A DNA stretch of 64,000 nucleotides, taken from NCBI RefSeq assembly GCF_032144095.1, contig NZ_JAVSNJ010000008.1, forward strand, positions 32,920 through 96,919, given 5' to 3'. The notes beneath the pieces are model-generated. The model saw nothing but the letters and a program-made list of their open reading frames with translations, was not told the origin of the DNA and ran no database searches. Of the stretch, positions 17,240 through 25,201 are shown piece after piece; positions within the stretch are counted from its first letter, which is position 1, and the number at the start of each line of letters is the position of its first letter. The translations under genes were made by a program, and so were the position numbers. Source of the stretch: Sphaerochaeta sp032144095 (GTDB lineage Bacteria > Spirochaetota > Spirochaetia > Sphaerochaetales > Sphaerochaetaceae).

Positions 17240-18510
17240 TGAGCAACATCACTTCAATTGTAGGGGCACAGTGGGGAGACGAGGGAAAGGGCCGTATTGT
17301 CGACTATCTGGCTGTACACTCTGACATCGTAATCCGCTACCAAGGCGGGGACAATGCTGGACATACCGTCATCAACGACAAGGGCAAGTTTGCCCTGCAC
17401 ATCATCCCATCAGGGATCTTCAACCCAGAGACAACCAACATTGTAGGTGCTGGAACCGTGGTTAACTTTGAGACCATGGCAACCGAGCTTGCTTCCATCG
17501 CGGCAAAGGGCGTAGAGGTCACCAACCTCTTTGTGGACGTACGTGCCCACCTCATCATGCCCTACCATTGCATGCTCGACGGAGCACAGGAAGGTTCCAA
17601 AAGCCAGAAGATGCAGATAGGGACCACCAAGAGGGGCATCGGCCCCTGCTATAGCGACAAGGCCACCCGGTCGGGTATCCGCGCTGCTGACCTGCTCGAT
17701 TTTGACCGCCTGAAGAACCGTCTTGAGATGGCCCTTCCCCAGAAGAACCGCGAACTCTCATACTTCGGTCTCCCTGAGGTCACCGTCGACGAGATGCTTG
17801 CACTCTGTGCCAAGTGGAGGGACCAGTTCGGCGACAAGATCATCGATACAGTTCCCCTTCTGCGCCAGGCGTATGAAGACAACAAGAAGATCCTGCTTGA
17901 AGGCCAGCTTGGCATCATGCGTGACCTCGACTGGGGAATCTACCCCTACACTACCAGTAGCTCCCCTACTTCCGGCGGTGCTACCTGCGGAGCGGGTATC
18001 GCACCGAGCAGGATCAGTGAGGTCATCGGTGTGGCAAAGGTCTACTCCACCAGTGTCGGTGGCGGCCCGTTCATGACCGAACTTTTCGACGAAATCGGCA
18101 CCAAGCTACAGACAGTAGGCAAGGAGTTCGGTGCAACCACCGGCCGTCCCCGCCGCTGTGGTTGGTTCGATGCTGTTGCCGCCGACTACTCCTGTTGGAT
18201 AAACGGCTTTACCAGCATCGCCCTTACCAAGCTCGACATCCTGGACAGCTTCGAGAAGCTGAAGATATGTGTCGCCTACAAGGTCAATGGGGAGATCATC
18301 AAGCACCTTCCCGAGACAGCCCAGCAGGAGATCGCCCAGCCTATCTACGAAGAGTATGACGGGTGGATGAGCGACACCACCAATGCAAGGAAGTGGGAAA
18401 ATCTTCCCAAGAATGCCCAGATCTACTGCAAGCGGCTCTCCGAGCTTGTGGGTGCCCCCATCAAGTACATTTCGGTCGGCCCCGAACGCGACCAGATCAT
18501 CATCATGTAA
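17239..18510 (+). CDS. purA: PurA, adenylosuccinate synthetase
   Basis: A 423-residue enzyme joining IMP and aspartate with GTP to form adenylosuccinate. The N-terminal GAQWGDEGKGRIVDYLA P-loop with catalytic Asp, the GGDNAGHTVI loop with catalytic His, GTTKRGIGPCYSDKATRSGIR and TTGRPRRCGWFD are all present. Adenylosuccinate lyase (purB), which acts next, lies separately at 27769. Confidence 0.97.
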   Translation: MSNITSIVGAQWGDEGKGRIVDYLAVHSDIVIRYQGGDNAGHTVINDKGKFALHIIPSGIFNPETTNIVGAGTVVNFETMATELASIAAKGVEVTNLFVDVRAHLIMPYHCMLDGAQEGSKSQKMQIGTTKRGIGPCYSDKATRSGIRAADLLDFDRLKNRLEMALPQKNRELSYFGLPEVTVDEMLALCAKWRDQFGDKIIDTVPLLRQAYEDNKKILLEGQLGIMRDLDWGIYPYTTSSSPTSGGATCGAGIAPSRISEVIGVAKVYSTSVGGGPFMTELFDEIGTKLQTVGKEFGATTGRPRRCGWFDAVAADYSCWINGFTSIALTKLDILDSFEKLKICVAYKVNGEIIKHLPETAQQEIAQPIYEEYDGWMSDTTNARKWENLPKNAQIYCKRLSELVGAPIKYISVGPERDQIIIM

Positions 18511-18515
18511 AGCCA

Positions 18516-18550
18516 AGCGGTCTGCCAAAAGCAGGCCGCTCTTCTTTCTT
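18516..18550 (+). terminator. Terminator after purA
   Basis: A 10-bp stem with one G-U pair (18516-18525 with 18531-18540) and loop CAAAA is followed by a T-rich run. Confidence 0.8.
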
Positions 18551-18602
18551 CACAAAAAACCAAACCCGGAAAAGTAAAAAAGAAAGGAATTATCCAAAGT
18601 TA

Positions 18603-18653
18603 TTGACATATGCCAATAATACTTCTACGATAGAGAAGTAATTGACATATGTC
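18603..18653 (+). promoter_or_regulatory. Promoter with two GACATATG palindromic sites
   Basis: TTGACA (18603-18608), a 17-base spacer and TACGAT (18626-18631) form a good promoter. The -35 is embedded in TTGACATATGCC, and a second near copy, TTGACATATGTC, lies 40 bases downstream and contains the perfect palindrome GACATATGTC (18644-18653). The pair looks like an operator spanning the promoter and leader of the DUF134 gene, perhaps for autoregulation. Confidence 0.5.
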
Positions 18654-18696
18654 TGAAACAGCATTCCTGAGATTCTGTTCTGAGAAAGGAGCATGT

Positions 18697-19050
18697 ATGC
18701 CAAGACCAAGAAAGTGGAGAAATGTCTGCTCGCTGCCGGATAACAACAGATTTGGCCCCTTGGGGGTCTCTGCAGGCAGGCGAGAGGCCATAACCATGAC
18801 CGTCGATGAATATGAGACCATCCGCCTCATAGACCTGGAAGGGTTCAACCAGGAGCTCTGTGCCAAACAGATGAACGTGGCAAGGACAACCGTGCAGGGG
18901 ATCTATGAGGTGGCGAGAAAGAAAATCGCCGAATCCCTGGTAAACGGAAAGGTGCTGCTGATCGAAGGCGGAGAGTACCACCTGTGCGGGCAGGATGGAC
19001 CCAGATGTACCATAGAGCGGGGGTGCAGGCACCGCCGCGGCCAAGAATAA
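18697..19050 (+). CDS. DUF134 family DNA-binding protein
   Basis: A 117-residue protein opening with MPRPRKWRNV, the hallmark of DUF134, followed by EYETIRLIDLEGFNQELCAKQMNVARTTVQGIYEVARKKIAESL, a sigma70 region 4-like helix-turn-helix. The family usually sits beside NifX-like and MinD-ferredoxin genes, as here. AAAGGAG precedes this ATG; a 16-residue longer reading lacks a site. It is probably the local regulator of the following five genes. Confidence 0.85.
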   Translation: MPRPRKWRNVCSLPDNNRFGPLGVSAGRREAITMTVDEYETIRLIDLEGFNQELCAKQMNVARTTVQGIYEVARKKIAESLVNGKVLLIEGGEYHLCGQDGPRCTIERGCRHRRGQE

Positions 19051-19077
19051 CACCCTATATCACATGGAGGAATTTTC

Positions 19078-19440
19078 ATGATACTAGCAATCCCATCAGA
19101 CAAAGAGAGCCTCGATTCTGCCATATGCGTATCCTTTGGACGCGCTCCCTTCTACTGCCTCTTCAATACAGAAGAGCAGCAGAATTCTTTTCTTGTGAAC
19201 AGTGCGGCAGAGAGCCCAGGAGGGGCCGGTATCAAGGCAGCACAGCTGTTGGTGGACAACAAGGCCGACCTCCTCATAACCTTCCGTTGTGGCGAGAATG
19301 CCGCCAAGGTCCTCGAACCGGCAGGGGTAAAGCTCTTCAAGGCCCTCAACCTCAGTGTTGCCGACAACATCAGTGCACATCAGCAAAACAAGCTTGAGCC
19401 TCTGCAGGAGGTCCATGCAGGCTTCCATCATGGCCACTGA
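19078..19440 (+). CDS. NifX/NifB-like dinitrogenase iron-molybdenum cofactor domain protein
   Basis: A 120-residue single-domain protein of the family that includes NifX, NafY, the NifB C-terminus and the Mo-Cu orange protein ORP. It begins MILAIPSDKESLDSAICVSFGRAPFYCLF and ends in HHGH. The family binds metal-sulfur clusters or precursors. No nitrogenase genes are visible, so an ORP-like role is more likely than nitrogen fixation. GGAGG stands seven bases upstream of the ATG. Confidence 0.82.
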   Translation: MILAIPSDKESLDSAICVSFGRAPFYCLFNTEEQQNSFLVNSAAESPGGAGIKAAQLLVDNKADLLITFRCGENAAKVLEPAGVKLFKALNLSVADNISAHQQNKLEPLQEVHAGFHHGH

Positions 19441-20299
19441 CCCTACCATTGCCATCCTCAGTGGCAAAGGCGGGACAGGCAAGACCCTGCTCTCGGTAAA
19501 CCTGAGCTCAGTTGCCGCTATGGCCACCTACATCGATTGTGATGTGGAAGAGCCCAACGGGAACCTCTTCTTCAAACCCTCCAGGGAGTTTGAGAAACTG
19601 GTGACGGTAAAGAAGCCTGTAGTCGATGAGACCTTGTGTGACGGATGCCACAAATGTGTAGACTTCTGTGCATTCAACGCCCTCGCCCTCATCGGCAAAC
19701 GCCTGATGATCTTCGATGAGATCTGCCACAGCTGTGGGGGTTGCATCTATGTCTGTCCCCAGAAGGCACTCTCTGAAAGCGAGCGCCCGATCGGGGAGAT
19801 GAGCATAGGCCACTCCGGCTCAGTGCGGTGCATATCAGGGACCATGAACATTGGGGAAAGCTCCGGGGTCCCCATCATCGAGGCCCTGCTCAAGCACAAG
19901 GATGGGAACCTTACCATCATCGATGCACCTCCTGGCAGCAGTTGCCTCGTGACAGAGAGCATACGCCTCGCTGATTTCTGCATCCTGGTTGCCGAACCTA
20001 CCATCTTCGGTTCCCACAACCTGGCCATGGTGCACCAGCTGGTGACCCTGTTGGGCAAGAAGCATGCAGTTGTCCTGAACAAGACCCTCGAGGGAGTGAA
20101 CCCGTCTGAGGAGTACTGCAAAAAGAACAACATCCCCATACTGGGGAACATCCCCTTTGACAAGAGGTTGGGAAAAATGAATTCTGAAGGAAGGATCGCA
20201 GCCCGTGAGGATGCACACTACCACAAGCTGTTCTCAGCCATCCTGGAGAAAGCCCTGAAGGAGGTATCTGATGAAACAGCTGCTGATCCTCAGCGGTAA
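19415..20299 (+). CDS. MinD-superfamily P-loop ATPase with inserted ferredoxin domain (1)
   Basis: About 294 residues. A deviant Walker A (ILSGKGGTGKTLLSVNL) is followed by two 4Fe-4S motifs, CDGCHKCVDFCAFNAL and CHSCGGCIYVCPQKAL, inserted in the ATPase fold, and a later IIDAPPGSSC switch. This is the architecture of the Orp3/Orp4 ATPases of sulfate reducers, related to Mrp/Nbp35 scaffold proteins. The start is uncertain between 19415 (close to AGGAGG) and 19430; both overlap the preceding gene. Confidence 0.85.
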   Translation: MQASIMATDPTIAILSGKGGTGKTLLSVNLSSVAAMATYIDCDVEEPNGNLFFKPSREFEKLVTVKKPVVDETLCDGCHKCVDFCAFNALALIGKRLMIFDEICHSCGGCIYVCPQKALSESERPIGEMSIGHSGSVRCISGTMNIGESSGVPIIEALLKHKDGNLTIIDAPPGSSCLVTESIRLADFCILVAEPTIFGSHNLAMVHQLVTLLGKKHAVVLNKTLEGVNPSEEYCKKNNIPILGNIPFDKRLGKMNSEGRIAAREDAHYHKLFSAILEKALKEVSDETAADPQR

Positions 20300-21149
20300 G
20301 GGCGGAACTGGCAAGACCACCATCGCCAGCGCCTTCATCAAGCTTGCCCAGGCCAAGGCGTATGCCGACTGTGATGTCGATGCCCCAAACCTCCACCTTG
20401 TCATGCATCCATTTCCCCAGGAGAAGGCCAGCGACTACCATGGCCTGGACAAGGCCGTCATCAATGCTGAGGCGTGCACCAACTGTGGGATCTGCCTTGA
20501 TGCATGCCGTTTCCACGCCATAGAAAAACATGAGACCAGCCACACAGTCGACCCCATAGCCTGCGAGGGGTGTACCCTTTGTGCCTATCTCTGCCCACAA
20601 CAGGCCATCACGATGGAAAAGGCAAAGGCTGGGGAGCTGAAACTGTTCAGCAACGGGGATGAGCATTTCTCCACGGCAACCCTCCTGATGGGTAGCGGGA
20701 CTACAGGGATGCTGGTGACCAAAGTCAAGGAACAGCTGAAACAGGTCTCCGATGCAACAGAGTTTGCCATCATCGATGGCTCCCCTGGCATCGGGTGCCC
20801 GGTCATTGCCTCCCTTACCGGGGTCGACCTCGCCCTTATTGTTGCAGAACCCTCAGTGTCAGGCATCAGCGACATGAAGAGGATCATAGAGACCTCGGCA
20901 AAGCTTGGGGTAACCATCGCTGTCTGTGTAAACAAGAGCGATACCAATGATGAGCTCTCTTCCCGGATCGAGACGTTCTGCTGGAAGGAAGGAATCTTCT
21001 TTGCAGGGAGAATTCCCTTTGACCCGATGGCGGTTCGAGCTGTCAATGAGGGCAAGAGTGTCATAGAATACAGCTGTGATAGTGGAACTGCCGTCAGGCA
21101 GGTATATGACAAGACTTTGCAGATGCTCAAGGAGACGATACGAAGATGA
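20271..21149 (+). CDS. MinD-superfamily P-loop ATPase with inserted ferredoxin domain (2)
   Basis: A 292-residue paralogue of the preceding gene. Walker A is ILSGKGGTGKTTIASAF; the cluster motifs are CTNCGICLDACRFHAI and CEGCTLCAYLCPQQAI. The pair probably forms a heterodimer, as proposed for Orp3 and Orp4. It overlaps the first ATPase by 29 bases and the next gene by four, indicating tight coupling. Confidence 0.85.
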   Translation: MKQLLILSGKGGTGKTTIASAFIKLAQAKAYADCDVDAPNLHLVMHPFPQEKASDYHGLDKAVINAEACTNCGICLDACRFHAIEKHETSHTVDPIACEGCTLCAYLCPQQAITMEKAKAGELKLFSNGDEHFSTATLLMGSGTTGMLVTKVKEQLKQVSDATEFAIIDGSPGIGCPVIASLTGVDLALIVAEPSVSGISDMKRIIETSAKLGVTIAVCVNKSDTNDELSSRIETFCWKEGIFFAGRIPFDPMAVRAVNEGKSVIEYSCDSGTAVRQVYDKTLQMLKETIRR

Positions 21150-21982
21150 AGATAACAGCCCTTGTGGAAAACACCTCATGCAAGCCAGAGATCGGGTTCG
21201 AACATGGCCTCTCCCTCTATATTGAGACCAAAGAGAAGACCATACTCTTCGATACAGGAGCCTCACCGCTATTGGCCAAGAATGCAAAGGAACTTGCCAT
21301 AGACCTGGGCAAGGTCGACCTGGTCATCCTTTCCCATGGCCATCGTGACCATGGAGGAGGCATCGAAACCTTCCTGGAACTCAACAGCAAGGCCCCCATC
21401 TATATGAGACGGTCTGCCCTTGAACCCTACTACTCCCAACGAGAAGGGGCCGAAAACCGATTCATCGGGATAGATGAGACCCTCATCAAGAACAACCGGG
21501 TCATGTTCACCGGCAAGGAGACACCCCTAGGGAAAGGGCTTACCCTCTTTTCCAATGTCAAGGGAGAGAAATTCTACCCTACAGGGAACAAGAGCCTGCT
21601 CAAGAAGAGCGAGACAGGTTTTGAAGAGGATGACTTTGCCCATGAGCAGAACCTCGCCATTGAGGAGGATGGGGTTAGCCTCTTGGTAAGCGGATGCTCC
21701 CATAGGGGAATCGTCAACATCGTGGAGCACTTCCACACCCTCTTTGGACACTACCCCACCCATGTCATCGGAGGCTTCCACCTCTATGACCATAGCACAG
21801 GAAAGCCGGAAAGCCCCCAGACCCTACAAGCGATCGCCCAAGCACTGCTTGCCACCGGAGCCCAGTACTATACCTGCCACTGTACAGGCAGTGAAAACTA
21901 TGCTGCTTTGCACACTCTGATGAAGGAGAAGATCGCATACCTCTCGGGTGGGACAGAGCTGGAGTTTACGAAGAAACAGTGA
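21146..21982 (+). CDS. MBL-fold metallo-hydrolase
   Basis: A 278-residue metallo-beta-lactamase fold protein with the dinuclear metal motif SHGHRDHGGG near residue 64, a later SGCSHRG and IGGFHLYDH. It resembles the family annotated as dihydropteridine-ribofuranosylaminobenzene phosphate synthase, an annotation that rests on weak grounds. It is a regular neighbour of MinD-ferredoxin/NifX clusters; substrate unknown. Start overlaps the previous stop (ATGA). Confidence 0.82.
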   Translation: MKITALVENTSCKPEIGFEHGLSLYIETKEKTILFDTGASPLLAKNAKELAIDLGKVDLVILSHGHRDHGGGIETFLELNSKAPIYMRRSALEPYYSQREGAENRFIGIDETLIKNNRVMFTGKETPLGKGLTLFSNVKGEKFYPTGNKSLLKKSETGFEEDDFAHEQNLAIEEDGVSLLVSGCSHRGIVNIVEHFHTLFGHYPTHVIGGFHLYDHSTGKPESPQTLQAIAQALLATGAQYYTCHCTGSENYAALHTLMKEKIAYLSGGTELEFTKKQ

Positions 21983-22102
21983 ATGCCATCCTTTTTTGAT
22001 TAACAATTAGGATATAGGGGAGTTTCACAAGAAGCCCCATCGAACCATAGAGTGTTCCTTTTGTGGGAATAGAACAACAATCTAGAGAATTGGGAGTAAC
22101 CA

Positions 22103-22474
22103 ATGTTGAAAATTGCAGTAGCGAGCGACAACAAGAACGTATCGGGCCACTTCGGCCATTGTCAGACCTTTGAGATCTTCGAGACCGACAAAGGGGCCAT
22201 CCTCACCGAGAAGTCAGTGGACAATCCAGGCCACAAGCCAGGATTCCTACCTAACTTCCTCAACGACCTTGGGGTGAATGTCATCATCAGCGGTGGTATG
22301 GGTGGAGGAGCCGTCGATATCTTCAATGAGCACAACATCGAGGTCATCGTCGGTGTCCAGGGCAAGGCAAGGGATATGGTCACAGCCTACCTCAAAGGGG
22401 AACTGGAGAGCACAGGCTCTGTCTGTCATGAACATGCTCATGAACATGAGCACGAACATGGTTGTGGCGAATAA
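22103..22474 (+). CDS. NifX-like protein with His-rich tail
   Basis: A 123-residue second member of the iron-molybdenum cofactor domain family, beginning MLKIAVASDNKNVSGHFGHCQTFEIF. It ends in a run of alternating His and Glu plus a final Cys (residues 108-123), a likely metal-binding tail. GGGAG lies six bases before the start. It closes the cluster and is followed by a strong terminator. Confidence 0.84.
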   Translation: MLKIAVASDNKNVSGHFGHCQTFEIFETDKGAILTEKSVDNPGHKPGFLPNFLNDLGVNVIISGGMGGGAVDIFNEHNIEVIVGVQGKARDMVTAYLKGELESTGSVCHEHAHEHEHEHGCGE

Positions 22475-22533
22475 GAGAGGCCTGCCTCATATGCCGTGTC
22501 CAGTACGGTAGAGAATTGCTGGCAACTAAAGAA

Positions 22534-22578
22534 GAAGGCTGTTTCTCCCGATCGGGGTGGAACAGCCTTCTGTTTTTT
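22534..22578 (+). terminator. Terminator after the NifX-like gene
   Basis: A perfect 10-bp stem (22534-22543 with 22561-22570) is followed by TGTTTTTT. On the other strand a TTCTTTAG run follows, so it may also stop the convergent PHP gene. Confidence 0.85.
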
Positions 22579-22643
22579 CATCATGTATAGGAAGAAGAAA
22601 AACCCCAGCTACAGAGCTCCCCTGGCAGGAGGTTTCTTTTCGT

Positions 22644-23489
22644 TCAAGACTCCTTGGCCAGGAGGGAAAGGGTAGTGCTTGTACCACTGTTCTCCACCTG
22701 GTAGGAGGCGTAGGTGATCCCACACTGCTTTGCAAATGCAAGGCAGGCACCCATGACATCATTCACATCCGCTGGCTTGTGGGCATCGCTGTTGCAGATT
22801 ACCTTCACAGGGTACTGGGCTGCAAGCTTCCAGAACTCATGGTGTGGATAGGCATATCGCTTGCCCTCAGGTGTCTGCACAAGGTTCTTGCGCATTCCGT
22901 TGCCGTTGATCTCAAGGGCAACATCGTTGGCGACAGCACACTCGATGATCGCCTTTGAGCAGGCGATGGTCTCCGCGTCCCAGGCTTTATAGGAGTGGCA
23001 AAAGACATCTGGGTGTGCTCCAAAGAGGAACAGCCCGCTTTGCATCGCATCCAGATATAGGTCGGTATAGGAGAAGAGGTCTTCCTTGGTGAGGGCATTC
23101 CAGAACATGGAGTACTCGACATCGCTGTCCAGGGAGAGGTCATGCACCCCGAAAAAGAGATAGTCACAATCCCCTTTCAGTTCTTCAAAATAGGTGCGGT
23201 ACTCTGGAAGATAGTCACACTCGAACCCACGTAGGATTTCAAGGGTGCCCGAGAACGCCTCTTTTGCATCGAGGCAATCCTGCTTGTATGCCTTAAGCAT
23301 GGAAAAGGGCATGCGGCTGGTCCCCCAACGGTTGTCGGGTACCGGACAGTGTTCGCTCATGCCTAGGAGGGAGAGTCCCTGCTGTAGGCCCTGCTGTGCA
23401 TACTCTGCGACTTCGCCAAATCCGTGGCCGCAATAGTAGCTATGTGTATGGAGGTTTACCACCTCCTGGGTGTAGGTTTGTATATGCAT
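22644..23489 (-). CDS. PHP-domain histidinol-phosphatase (HisK/HisJ type)
   Basis: A 281-residue PHP-fold phosphoesterase. NLHTHSYYCGHG near the N-terminus, the mid-protein metal motifs FGVHDLSLDSD and GAHPDVFCHS, ALEINGNGMRK, and CNSDAHKP near the C-terminus fit Bacillus-type histidinol-phosphatase. HisB at 871-2010 already carries a HAD phosphatase domain, so this is either a backup, the main enzyme or acts on another sugar-like phosphate. The start is not certain: no good Shine-Dalgarno precedes the ATG. Confidence 0.75.
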   Translation of the reverse strand: MHIQTYTQEVVNLHTHSYYCGHGFGEVAEYAQQGLQQGLSLLGMSEHCPVPDNRWGTSRMPFSMLKAYKQDCLDAKEAFSGTLEILRGFECDYLPEYRTYFEELKGDCDYLFFGVHDLSLDSDVEYSMFWNALTKEDLFSYTDLYLDAMQSGLFLFGAHPDVFCHSYKAWDAETIACSKAIIECAVANDVALEINGNGMRKNLVQTPEGKRYAYPHHEFWKLAAQYPVKVICNSDAHKPADVNDVMGACLAFAKQCGITYASYQVENSGTSTTLSLLAKES

Positions 23490-23771
23490 AGTGTACAGAT
23501 ATATAGTATCGGATATTGGCAGGATTTATTCAACATGGGCTGAAGAAAAAAGGATAGTGGCGGCAATACTGGGACCTGTAGGGTACGACCTATTTTGGCT
23601 GATCCTCTGCTCGTATCCCAATCATGGACAACCCTATGCAAAATAGAGGCACTATACCTACATGGATTACTGTATAGAGTAACCAAACGCAAATAATATA
23701 GAAAGATTACGGTATAGAGTAATCCTATCCCAGAATATTCAGTGCGGCAAACTACCCACCACCTACCGAGC
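23490..23771. other. Intergenic region with paired GATTAC palindromes
   Basis: About 280 bases. The left third is the PHP gene leader. It also holds two imperfect palindromes of the form GATTAC..TATAGAGTAATC (near 23662-23683 and 23705-23724), the second beginning the left direct repeat that flanks the DUF4143 gene. Confidence 0.6.
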
Positions 23772-23778
23772 TCACCAT
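23705..23778. repeat. Left 74-bp direct repeat flanking the DUF4143 ATPase gene
   Basis: Matches 25096-25169 at 66 of 74 positions in the same orientation. It starts with a palindrome (GATTAC..GAGTAATC), contains an invariant core at 23714-23746, and ends overlapping the stop codon of the ATPase gene. Confidence 0.85.
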
Positions 23779-24968
23779 GATCCTAACAAAAAATCAATGA
23801 TATGCAGGTGAACTATGCCGCTTCTGTTTCTTTGTATTGGATCCATGCTGAGCACATACTTTGGATAGTTGTCTCTGATAGATTCAAGGACTCCAAATTC
23901 TCTCTCCTCTGTCTCTGGAGATGCGAGGAGGTAAGAAACCTGTATGTAGATTCTTGTATCCTGCTTGCTCCCAATAAAATCTACTTCCTTGGTTTTTTGC
24001 TTACCCACCCTTACAGCATAGCCTCTCCTCAACAACTCCTGGCAGACAATGTTTTCCAGTGTTTGGTTAATGGTAGAACGACCTGACCCTAAAAGAGCTT
24101 CTCTGAATCCATGGTCAGTAAGGTAGATTTTCTGTTGGAATTGTAACAATTCCTTTCCCTGAATGTCATACCGACTGACTGTGTGCAAAAGGAAGGCCCG
24201 CTTGCCATACTCGATGTAGTTGTAGAGAGTTTCCAGCGATATGGTGCGTTTCTCGCTTTTCAGATACGCCACTATACTTTTGGCTGAAAAGATGTTTCCC
24301 ATGTTGGCCATAAGGAAAAGGATGATACGGCGTAGAAGTTCAATGTCACGAATATTTTCACGTCGTGCAATATCCTTGATGATAATGGAATCAAAGATAT
24401 CCTCCAGGTACTTTGTTGTGGTCTCATCACTCATTTCCGTCTGATAGAGAAAAGGCATTCCTCCACGCTGGAGATATATTTGGAATGCCTCCTGTTTGGG
24501 AATTCCCAAAACTGGCAATATCTCCTTGAAAGAGAGAGGAAAGATGGGAAATTCAACGTACCGCCCACCTAGATAGGTTGCAAGTTCTCCTGAAAGCAAA
24601 TTTGCGTTGGAGCCTGTGATGTAGATGTCACAAGAGAAATCTATCATGCAAGAGTTTACCAATTTCTCCCAGCTTTCCAATTCCTGTATCTCATCCAAGA
24701 ACAGATAGACCTTCTGTCCCTGTTTTTGGACAAAATCTTGTATGTGCGCATAGGTATCTTTCAAGCTAGTAACAAATGGCTCCTTCATTGACTCAAAGTT
24801 GATGGAGAGCATGGAGGAACGAAGAACTCCTTCTTTAGCAAGCTCCTCTTGGATAAGGTGTAGCATCACCGATTTCCCACAACGCCTAATACCTGTGAGG
24901 ACTTTTACAATGTCCCTATGGAAAAAGGGTTTAAACAGTTGCATGTACTCATCACGTTCTATATACAT
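23772..24968 (-). CDS. AAA ATPase with C-terminal DUF4143
   Basis: A 398-residue protein: N-terminal AAA domain with Walker A TGIRRCGKSVMLH and Walker B VYLFLDEIQELESWEK, sensor ITGSNANLLSGELATYLGGRY, and a C-terminal DUF4143 (about 200-395) with a nuclease-like VDFIGSKQDTRIYIQVSY segment. Such genes are widespread, horizontally mobile and of unknown role. GAGGAG precedes the ATG by six bases. The gene is AT-richer than the biosynthetic genes and is bracketed by 74-bp direct repeats. Confidence 0.85.
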   Translation of the reverse strand: MYIERDEYMQLFKPFFHRDIVKVLTGIRRCGKSVMLHLIQEELAKEGVLRSSMLSINFESMKEPFVTSLKDTYAHIQDFVQKQGQKVYLFLDEIQELESWEKLVNSCMIDFSCDIYITGSNANLLSGELATYLGGRYVEFPIFPLSFKEILPVLGIPKQEAFQIYLQRGGMPFLYQTEMSDETTTKYLEDIFDSIIIKDIARRENIRDIELLRRIILFLMANMGNIFSAKSIVAYLKSEKRTISLETLYNYIEYGKRAFLLHTVSRYDIQGKELLQFQQKIYLTDHGFREALLGSGRSTINQTLENIVCQELLRRGYAVRVGKQKTKEVDFIGSKQDTRIYIQVSYLLASPETEEREFGVLESIRDNYPKYVLSMDPIQRNRSGIVHLHIIDFLLGSW

Positions 24969-25055
24969 GGGAAACTCCTCATTTCTTATGCAGGCCCTCT
25001 ATCTATCCACATTTTGCTTACGCCCTATAGTAAACAATACTACTATATTTGTACA

Positions 25056-25116
25056 GATTACGATACAGAGTAATAGACCATTGAAAATGAATAGAGATTA
25101 CTCCATAGAGTAATCC
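25056..25116. repeat. Pair of GATTAC..GTAATC palindromes upstream of the DUF4143 gene
   Basis: Two imperfect palindromes, one near 25056-25076 and one at 25096-25115 (GATTACTC, 4-base loop, GAGTAATC), about 40 bases apart. The same pair with the same spacing occurs at 23662-23724. They may be operators, recombination sites or structural ends of a cassette. Confidence 0.65.
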
Positions 25117-25169
25117 TATCCCAGAATATTCAGTGCGGACAACTACCCACCACCTACTGAACTCGCCAT
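25096..25169. repeat. Right 74-bp direct repeat flanking the DUF4143 ATPase gene
   Basis: The partner of 23705-23778, 1391 bases away. It lies upstream of the ATPase start and just beyond the EamA gene stop, so it contains no part of the ATPase coding region. Confidence 0.85.
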
Positions 25170-25201
25170 AGCCTGGTAGGGGTATTTCGCCTTGTCAGAA
25201 A

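Noticed and set aside
19078..22474. Nitrogen fixation cluster
   Set aside because: NifX-like domains alone do not show nitrogen fixation; no nifH, nifD, nifK or nifB is present, and the MinD-ferredoxin context fits an ORP-like cluster better.
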